Shown: positions 7,101 to 11,270 of the stretch, one piece after another | Layout of the letters: each line of letters starts with the position of its first letter | How positions within the stretch are numbered: position 1 is the first letter of the stretch | NCBI GenBank assembly: GCA_947458305.1 | Contig: CANGZO010000056.1 | Span: forward strand, 1-11,270 | Length of the DNA stretch: 11,270 nt | Source of the DNA: Comamonadaceae bacterium | GTDB taxonomy: Bacteria; Pseudomonadota; Gammaproteobacteria; Burkholderiales; Burkholderiaceae_C | Reading direction: 5' to 3' | Made by a program: the position numbers and the translations under genes | The notes under the pieces: model-generated | What the model saw: only the letters and a program-made list of their open reading frames with translations | What the model was told of the DNA's origin: nothing | Database searches by the model: none

Positions 7101-10100
7101 TGCACTTTGACGACATCGCCAAGCTCATGCGCGCTTTGCGCAAGCTGCTTGAAGCGGGGCATTCGCTCATCGTCATCGAGCACAACCTGGATGTGATCCG
7201 TGCCAGTGACTGGCTGATCGACTTGGGCCCAGAGGGTGGTTATGCAGGGGGCTTGATCGTGGCCGAGGGCACGCCTGAAGATGTGCGTCAGCACGCGACA
7301 TCGCACACGGGGTTGGCGCTGCGGGAGTACGCGGCTGCCATGGGCGAGGTGTTTGGGGTGGCTGAGAGGTCGAGTGCGGATGTGTACCTTGGTGGGGGCG
7401 AGGCTGCGGTGTCAGAGGGCTCCTCATACGGCGGGGGTACGCCGAAATCGTCACCCGCTGACACCGCAGCCTCGCTCGCGAAAGTTCGACGCGCGCCAGT
7501 GTTGAACAACAACATCCAGATCGTCAACGCCAAAGAGCACAACCTCAAAAACCTGAGCGTGGACATTCCGCGCGGCAAGTTCAACGTGGTCACGGGCGTC
7601 AGCGGTTCGGGCAAGTCCACGCTGGCGTTTGACATCCTTTTCAACGAAGGCCAGCGCCGTTATTTGGAAAGTCTGAACGCCTATGCCCGCGCCATCGTGC
7701 AGCCTGCAGGTCGGCCTGAGGTGGATGCGGTGTATGGCATTCCGCCCACCGTGGCGATTGAGCAGCGCCTGTCGCGTGGTGGCCGCAAATCGACCGTGGG
7801 CACGACCACCGAGGTCTGGCACTTTTTGCGCCTGCTCTATGTCAAGCTGGGCATTCAGCATTGCGTGCACGACAACACGCCCGTGCAGCCCCAAACGCCC
7901 GACAGCATCATCGCGCAGCTGATGACGCAGTTCCGGGGTCAGCACATTGGCCTGTTGGCCCCGCTGGTCGTCAACCGCAAGGGTGTGTACTCCGAGTTGG
8001 CCGATTGGGCGCGGCCGCGTGGCTATACGCACTTGCGCGTCGATGGTGACTTTTTGCCCACGCAAGGTTTTCCGCGCATCGACCGCTTCAAGGAACACAA
8101 CATCGAGCTGCCCGTGGCCAGCCTCGACGTGCTGCCCACCAACGAGACGGCGCTGCGCCAAGCCCTGAACAAAACCTTGGAGCACGGCAAAGGCGTGGTG
8201 CATGTGCTGAGCGATCTGGACGGTCTGCGCGAAGCCATGTTCAGCGGCGAATCCACCGCCCGGATTGGCCAGCACCGCGTGTTCTCGACACTGCGCGCTT
8301 GCCCGGCCTGCGATACCTCGTATGCCGAACTCGACCCGCGTTTGTTCTCGTACAACAGCAAACACGGCTGGTGCCCCGACTGCGTGGGCACGGGCGTCAA
8401 GCTGAGCAAAGACGAGCGCCAAGTGTTCGACGACTCGGTGCAAGACGACAAGAACAAGGGCCGTGAGCAAACCTTTGCCGAGCCGGAGATCGAAGACCTG
8501 GCCAACGTGGCCTGCCCCAGCTGTGAAGGCACCCGCCTGAACGCCACGGCCCGCGCCGTGAGGCTCGGTTCTGCGCCGGGCCAAGGCTGGCGCATCACCG
8601 ACATTGCCAGTTTGTCGGTGAGCGATGTGCGGCAATGGGTGCAAAAGCTGCACCTGACAGGCCGTGATGCCGACATCGCCCGCGACTTGGTGCCCGAGAT
8701 CCAAAGCCGACTGGAATTTCTGGAAGAAGTGGGCCTGGGCTACCTCACGCTGGATCGGGGTGCGCCCACGCTTTCTGGTGGCGAGGCTCAACGCATCCGT
8801 TTGGCCGCGCAATTGGGCAGCAACTTGCAGGGCGTTTGCTATGTGCTGGACGAGCCGACCATCGGCTTGCACGCCCGCGACAACCGGATCTTGCTCAACG
8901 CTTTGCAAAGTCTGAGTGACAAGGGCAACACGCTGGTCGTGGTGGAGCACGACGAAGACACGATTCGTCGTGCCGACCACATCATTGACATCGGGCCGAG
9001 CGCGGGCAAACGCGGGGGGCGCTTGGTGGCTGAAGGCTCGGTGGCCGAGATCACGGCTTCTGCCGACTCACAAACCGGTCGCTATTTGCTGCACGCGATG
9101 AAGCATCCGATGCAGGCTCGGCGTGTGGTGGATGCTTCTGCGCGGGGCAATGGCGCGGGCGCCTCATACGGTGGGGGTACGCCAAAATCGGCGCCCACGC
9201 CATCGCCCCACGCAGAAGCGGCGGGTAGTGTGGATTTGCAATGGCTTACGCTCACAGGTGCCAACCTGCACAACCTGCGCCAGGTCGATGTGCAGGTGCC
9301 ACTCAAACGGCTGGTCGCCGTCACCGGCGTCAGCGGTTCGGGCAAATCCACCTTGGCTCGCGATGTGTTGTTGGCCAATGTGCAGGCGCTGGTCAGCCAA
9401 CGTTCGACCTTTGCAGGCCGCACCGCGCAAGACGCAGGCCAGCGCGTGGCTTTGACCGCGTGCAGCGATGTGCAAGGTTTTGAGACGATTGACCGCGTGC
9501 TTGAAGTGGACCAAACGCCGATTGGCAAAACCCCACGTTCCTGCCCCGCCACTTACATTGGCTTTTGGGACACGATCCGCAAACTGTTTGCCGAAACCCT
9601 GGAGGCCAAAGCCCGTGGTTATGCCGCTGGGCGCTTCAGCTTCAACACCGGGGAAGGCCGCTGCCCCAGTTGCGAAGGGCAGGGCATGCGCACCATCGAG
9701 ATGAGCTTTTTGCCCGACGTGAAAGTGCACTGCGAAACTTGCCGAGGCGCACGTTTCAACCCCGAGACGCTGGCGGTAACTTGGCGCGGCAAGAGCATTG
9801 GTGATGTGCTGCAGATGGAAGTCGATGAGGCGGTGGGCTTTTTCGCCAGCATGCCCAGCATCGCGCACCCGTTGCAGTTGCTCAAAGACGTCGGTTTGGG
9901 TTACCTCACGCTGGGTCAGCCCTCACCCACGCTCAGTGGCGGCGAAGCCCAGCGCATCAAGTTGGTGACCGAACTCACCAAAGTGCGCGACGAGGTGGGC
10001 AAGCGCGGCAACAAGGCACCGCACACCCTGTATGTCCTCGATGAGCCCACCGTGGGCCTGCACATGGCCGACGTGGACAAGCTGATCAGCGTGCTGCACC

Positions 10101-10300
10101 GCTTGGTGAACGCCGGTCACAGCGTGGTCGTGATCGAGCACGACCTGGACGTGATTGCCGAGGCCGATTGGGTGATTGATCTGGGGCCAGAAGGCGGCAA
10201 CGCCGGTGGCCGCATCGTGGCGGCCATGACGCCTGAGGCCTTGGTCATTTTGGGCACCCACACCGGTGTGGCCTTGGGGCCGGTGTTGGCGCGGACGTGA
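4139..10300 (+). CDS. uvrA: double-length UvrA, excinuclease ABC subunit A (two fused units)
   Basis: This 2053-residue protein is about twice the normal UvrA length (about 940-970). UvrA finds DNA lesions as an ATP-dependent dimer and loads UvrB in nucleotide excision repair. Here two units occur in one chain: unit 1 about 1-1085, unit 2 about 1120-2053. Four ABC heads are present, with Walker A motifs (G-x-SGSGKS) beginning near 33, 746, 1153 and 1730, and LSGGE signatures at 594, 944, 1545 and 1932, each followed by a DEP Walker B (e.g. VLDEPSIGLH at 618). Zinc-type Cys pairs include CETC (287) and CPTC (405) in unit 1, CPDC (1412) and CPSC (1459) in unit 2, and a CPxC/CxxC pair in each C-terminal half. 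Unit 2 retains a canonical UvrB-binding region (LLAPLVVNRKGVY). Start chosen at ATG 4139 (MSQGLIRIRGARQHNL), matching the UvrA N-terminus; the frame extends 20 codons upstream to a TTG, but those residues do not resemble UvrA. No strong ribosome site is seen. Three palindromic elements lie in frame at linkers. The organism may also carry a normal-size uvrA elsewhere. Confidence 0.93.
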   Translation: MSQGLIRIRGARQHNLKNIDLDIRTGELTVVTGPSGSGKSSLVFDTLYAEGQRRYVETFSAYARQFLDRMDKPAVDKVEGVPPAIAIDQTNPVRSSRSTVGTMTELNDHLKLLFARLGQLFDKDTAQPVRHDNPDTIYAELAQRAVQAGDPRLYLTFPVELPANTSAEQVEQWLSASGFTKVQAEREVATPTGPRKVLDVIADRFRIGTAEKARVVEAIEVALKRGGRLNVHVEKSGSDPNFSAASYPEPAFDIWRFSTGLHCPDSDQRYTDPIPSMFSFNSAVGACETCRGFGRVIGVDYGLVIPNPKLTLRAGAIKTLQTPAWQENQDDLMRHAEAAGIPRDTPWDKLTKAQQDWVINGSPEWKGRWNHQWYGVKRFFEYLESKAYKMHIRVLLSKYRSYTECPTCQGARLKTESLLWRIGSHSDADGVLPVEKRFMPAGVKWSRAQLEALPGLSLHDMMIMPLDRLRLFFDRVSASGHASLAAGEAPAEAEGAGAQAEAQAQAATEMSRDDRSTTRSASERGAGDDFGVPPPHEELAPRSDADRTAKEPGQSKSAEQKALQLLLEEITTRLKYLCDVGIGYLTLDRQSRTLSGGEVQRINLTTALGTSLVNTLFVLDEPSIGLHPRDMHRITLAMHRLRDAGNTLVVVEHDPAVMMAADRMIDMGPGPGERGGQIVFDGTTADLRNADTLTGAYLGGRKQVGLGFKRMVSDSTPRLILEGAREHNLQNISVDFPLQRLVTITGVSGSGKSSLIQDVLAPALMRHFGKATETPGAHDRLLGADHLSDVVFVDQSPIGKTARSNPVSYVGAWDAIREIFATAPLSRQRGYTASKFSFNGGDGRCPTCGGSGFEHVEMQFLSDVYLRCPDCDGKRYRPEILEITIERQAIGGAVRHLNVADILELTVSEAAALFAQDREVIRALQPIVDVGLEYVRLGQPVPTLSGGEAQRLKLAGFLAEAAKSASKSRQSLARKGTLFLFDEPTTGLHFDDIAKLMRALRKLLEAGHSLIVIEHNLDVIRASDWLIDLGPEGGYAGGLIVAEGTPEDVRQHATSHTGLALREYAAAMGEVFGVAERSSADVYLGGGEAAVSEGSSYGGGTPKSSPADTAASLAKVRRAPVLNNNIQIVNAKEHNLKNLSVDIPRGKFNVVTGVSGSGKSTLAFDILFNEGQRRYLESLNAYARAIVQPAGRPEVDAVYGIPPTVAIEQRLSRGGRKSTVGTTTEVWHFLRLLYVKLGIQHCVHDNTPVQPQTPDSIIAQLMTQFRGQHIGLLAPLVVNRKGVYSELADWARPRGYTHLRVDGDFLPTQGFPRIDRFKEHNIELPVASLDVLPTNETALRQALNKTLEHGKGVVHVLSDLDGLREAMFSGESTARIGQHRVFSTLRACPACDTSYAELDPRLFSYNSKHGWCPDCVGTGVKLSKDERQVFDDSVQDDKNKGREQTFAEPEIEDLANVACPSCEGTRLNATARAVRLGSAPGQGWRITDIASLSVSDVRQWVQKLHLTGRDADIARDLVPEIQSRLEFLEEVGLGYLTLDRGAPTLSGGEAQRIRLAAQLGSNLQGVCYVLDEPTIGLHARDNRILLNALQSLSDKGNTLVVVEHDEDTIRRADHIIDIGPSAGKRGGRLVAEGSVAEITASADSQTGRYLLHAMKHPMQARRVVDASARGNGAGASYGGGTPKSAPTPSPHAEAAGSVDLQWLTLTGANLHNLRQVDVQVPLKRLVAVTGVSGSGKSTLARDVLLANVQALVSQRSTFAGRTAQDAGQRVALTACSDVQGFETIDRVLEVDQTPIGKTPRSCPATYIGFWDTIRKLFAETLEAKARGYAAGRFSFNTGEGRCPSCEGQGMRTIEMSFLPDVKVHCETCRGARFNPETLAVTWRGKSIGDVLQMEVDEAVGFFASMPSIAHPLQLLKDVGLGYLTLGQPSPTLSGGEAQRIKLVTELTKVRDEVGKRGNKAPHTLYVLDEPTVGLHMADVDKLISVLHRLVNAGHSVVVIEHDLDVIAEADWVIDLGPEGGNAGGRIVAAMTPEALVILGTHTGVALGPVLART
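5588..5665 (+). other. Ala/Glu/Gln low-complexity insert in UvrA unit 1
   Basis: Residues about 484-509 are almost entirely A, E, G and Q (ending AQAEAQAQAATE), encoded by near-tandem short units such as GCACAAGCAGAA and GCACAGGCACAGGCAGC. With palindromic element A, which follows at once, it adds about 80-90 residues between the insertion-domain side of the first head and the KALQLLLEEITTRLKYL helix. Ordinary UvrA has only a short connection there. It is probably a flexible surface loop. Confidence 0.6.
5694..5777 (-). repeat. palindromic element, copy A (inverted orientation), in frame in uvrA
   Basis: Arms at 5694-5716 and 5755-5777 are 23 bp inverted repeats with one mismatch; the total length is 84 bp (28 codons). 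The core, read on the minus strand, contains GGCGGGGGTACGCCAAAAT, the same as copies B and C, so this copy is in the opposite orientation. On the plus strand the core encodes GDDFGVPPPHEEL (residues 527-539). It lies in an extra loop of unit 1, just after the Ala/Glu/Gln-rich stretch. Confidence 0.8.
7398..7475 (+). repeat. palindromic element, copy B, in frame in the linker between UvrA units
   Basis: Arms at 7398-7415 and 7458-7475 are perfect 18 bp inverted repeats; the total length is 78 bp (26 codons). The core contains GGCGGGGGTACGCCGAAAT and encodes SSYGGGTPKS (residues 1095-1104). The arm sequence is unlike those of copies A and C, although the core is nearly identical. It sits in the linker joining the end of UvrA unit 1 to the start of unit 2 (IQIVNAKEHNLKNL). 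Confidence 0.85.
9134..9219 (+). repeat. palindromic element, copy C, in frame between the two heads of UvrA unit 2
   Basis: Arms at 9134-9163 and 9190-9219 are 30 bp inverted repeats with three mismatches. The 26 bp between them plus the adjoining arm ends contains GGTGGGGGTACGCCAAAAT and encodes ASYGGGTPKS (residues 1675-1684). It lies between the N-terminal head (ending HAMKHPMQARR) and the C-terminal head (starting LQWLTLTGANLHNLR), where ordinary UvrA has a short linker. Exact ends are uncertain because the arms grade into linker sequence. Confidence 0.85.
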
Positions 10301-10302
10301 CC

Positions 10303-10329
10303 TTGACGCCAACGCGCATTTCATAGAAT
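10303..10329 (+). promoter_or_regulatory. candidate promoter of the YigI-like thioesterase gene
   Basis: TTGACG (10303-10308) and TAGAAT (10324-10329) lie in the 35 bp gap after uvrA. The 15 bp spacing is short, but the hexamers are good. A start 7 nt past the -10 falls on the A of the ATG at 10336, so the transcript could be leaderless, consistent with the absence of a convincing ribosome site. The alternative is read-through from uvrA. Confidence 0.3.
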
Positions 10330-10335
10330 CAGGCC

Positions 10336-10818
10336 ATGCCCCAAAGAATCGAATCCCCCATCCTACTGGAACCTGAATACATCGAGGGCTTTCGTCAGAT
10401 CTACGAAGAAAAAATCGTCTTCAACAAAACTCTGGGTCTGAAGCTGGTCAAAGTCACGCCCGAGGGCGTGGAGGCCCGCATCGACATGCGGCCTGAATTG
10501 GTCGGGCACTTCGCCTACAACCGCATCCACGGCGGCGTCATCAGTGCGGTGCTTGACGCCATCGGCAGCGCGGCCGTGATGGCGGCCTTGGCCGCCAAGC
10601 ACATGGACGAGCCGCCCGCCAAACGCCTGGAGCGTTTTGCCAAGCTGGGCACCATCGATTTGCGGGTCGACTACCTGCGCCCCGGCATTGGCGAGCACTT
10701 CATCATCACCGCCAACGCCTTGCGCGTAGGTTCGCGGGTGGGGTCGTCGCGCATGGAGTTTTGCGGGCCTGACGGGACTTTGATGTCCACAGGCGCTGCG
10801 GCTTACATCGTGTCCTGA
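10336..10818 (+). CDS. hotdog-fold thioesterase, YigI/PaaI-like
   Basis: This 160-residue soluble hotdog-fold protein resembles the YigI group of acyl-CoA thioesterases, which hydrolyse medium- to long-chain acyl-CoA to the free acid and CoA. The hotdog signature NRIHGGVISAVLDAIGSAA covers about residues 62-80, with the HGG motif at 65-67 and an acidic residue in the following helix (D74). The later strands DLRVDYLRPG and GSSRMEFCGPDG fit the second half of the fold, and the length is normal for a single domain. The ATG at 10336 is the first start in frame near the uvrA stop, 35 bp after it; only a weak AGG precedes it. It may have its own promoter in that gap. It converges with a second thioesterase gene, 13 bp away. 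Substrate length cannot be read from sequence. Confidence 0.85.
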   Translation: MPQRIESPILLEPEYIEGFRQIYEEKIVFNKTLGLKLVKVTPEGVEARIDMRPELVGHFAYNRIHGGVISAVLDAIGSAAVMAALAAKHMDEPPAKRLERFAKLGTIDLRVDYLRPGIGEHFIITANALRVGSRVGSSRMEFCGPDGTLMSTGAAAYIVS

Positions 10819-10831
10819 TCGCCCTAACGAC

Positions 10832-11242
10832 TCACTCGGCTGGCACAGGCCTGGGCTTGCCCTGGTCGTCCACCGCCACATAGGTCAGATTCGCTTCGGT
10901 CACCTTGATGTATTGGCCTTGCAGCTGAAAGCGTTCGGCAAACACCTCGACCTTGACGGTGACCGAGGTGCGCCCCACGCGCACGATGCGCGAGAAAAAC
11001 GACAAGATGTCGCCCACCTTAACGGCTTGCTTGAAGATGAACTCGTTCACCGCCACGGTCACCATGCGGCCGCGCACGCGCCGGGCGGGCAAAACGGCTC
11101 CGGCCAAGTCGACTTGGGCCATCACCCAGCCGCCAAAAATGTCGCCGCTGGCATTGCAGTCAGCAGGCATGGGGATGACTTTGAGCACCAGCTCTTGGTC
11201 AGTGGGCAAAGACACGGTGTTGGGGCGTTGGGGTTCAGACAT
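10832..11242 (-). CDS. acyl-CoA thioesterase, YciA family
   Basis: This 136-residue hotdog-fold protein matches the YciA group, hexameric cytosolic thioesterases with broad acyl-CoA range. The motif ASGDIFGGWVMAQVDLAG (residues 31-48) corresponds to the active-site segment of the family, with D45 at about the position of the known catalytic aspartate; VNEFIFKQAVKVGD (65-78) and VGRTSVTVKVEVF (89-101) are the next conserved strands. I chose the ATG at 11242; a GTG two codons upstream (11248) is possible, and no clear ribosome site separates them. The promoter must lie at or beyond the right edge of the window. The gene runs toward the other thioesterase; the two proteins share only the fold and have different motifs, so they are not a recent duplication. 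Confidence 0.88.
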   Translation of the reverse strand: MSEPQRPNTVSLPTDQELVLKVIPMPADCNASGDIFGGWVMAQVDLAGAVLPARRVRGRMVTVAVNEFIFKQAVKVGDILSFFSRIVRVGRTSVTVKVEVFAERFQLQGQYIKVTEANLTYVAVDDQGKPRPVPAE

Positions 11243-11270
11243 GGGCACAATCGGTGGTTATCGTTGAACT

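Noticed and set aside
7451..8980. Minus-strand open frame of 509 codons inside uvrA
   Set aside because: Antisense shadow of UvrA unit 2 in GC-rich DNA; no recognisable domain, and UvrA motifs on the plus strand are unbroken.
1..11270. CRISPR array, tRNA, rRNA, transposase or phage genes
   Set aside because: No regularly spaced direct repeats, no cloverleaf-like sequence and no such proteins are visible on either strand.

Overview
This 11.3 kb window looks like a chromosomal segment of a betaproteobacterium, most likely of the Comamonadaceae (Limnohabitans, Rhodoferax, Polaromonas or Acidovorax type). The inference rests on moderately high GC with strong G/C third-position bias, a DUF294/DUF4212 transporter-associated gene pair, and a double-length UvrA of a kind I associate with this family. 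No tRNA, rRNA, CRISPR array, transposase or phage gene is visible.

Layout. (1) Positions 95-1900, minus strand: an MHS-type major facilitator transporter with a large extra periplasmic loop, preceded by a regulatory region (1901-2268) that holds two candidate promoters, an FNR-like box and a leader hairpin. (2) Positions 2269-2571 and 2689-3957, minus strand: a DUF4212 small membrane protein (small subunit of sodium:solute symporters) and a shortened DUF294 putative nucleotidyltransferase. The large symporter subunit normally encoded next to them is absent, and the MHS transporter sits where it would be expected. (3) Positions 4139-10300, plus strand: one 2053-residue UvrA polypeptide built from two complete UvrA units in tandem (four ABC ATPase heads). 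(4) Positions 10336-10818 (plus) and 10832-11242 (minus): two different hotdog-fold acyl-CoA thioesterases converging tail to tail with a 13 bp gap.

The most striking feature lies inside uvrA. Three copies of a roughly 80 bp palindromic element are inserted in frame at three linker positions. Each has a near-identical core of about 30 bp (contains GGGGGTACGCC) flanked by long inverted-repeat arms whose sequence differs from copy to copy. Two copies read in one direction (peptide SYGGGTPKS) and one in the other (peptide DDFGVPPPHEE), so the element is open in both orientations. It resembles in principle the protein-coding palindromic elements of Rickettsia (RPE), but I do not recognise this family by name.

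How the genes fit together: uvrA is a DNA repair gene, apparently monocistronic. The minus-strand block is a rebuilt solute uptake locus in which symporter partners have been lost or shortened. The thioesterases are housekeeping acyl-CoA hydrolases with no evident link to either.
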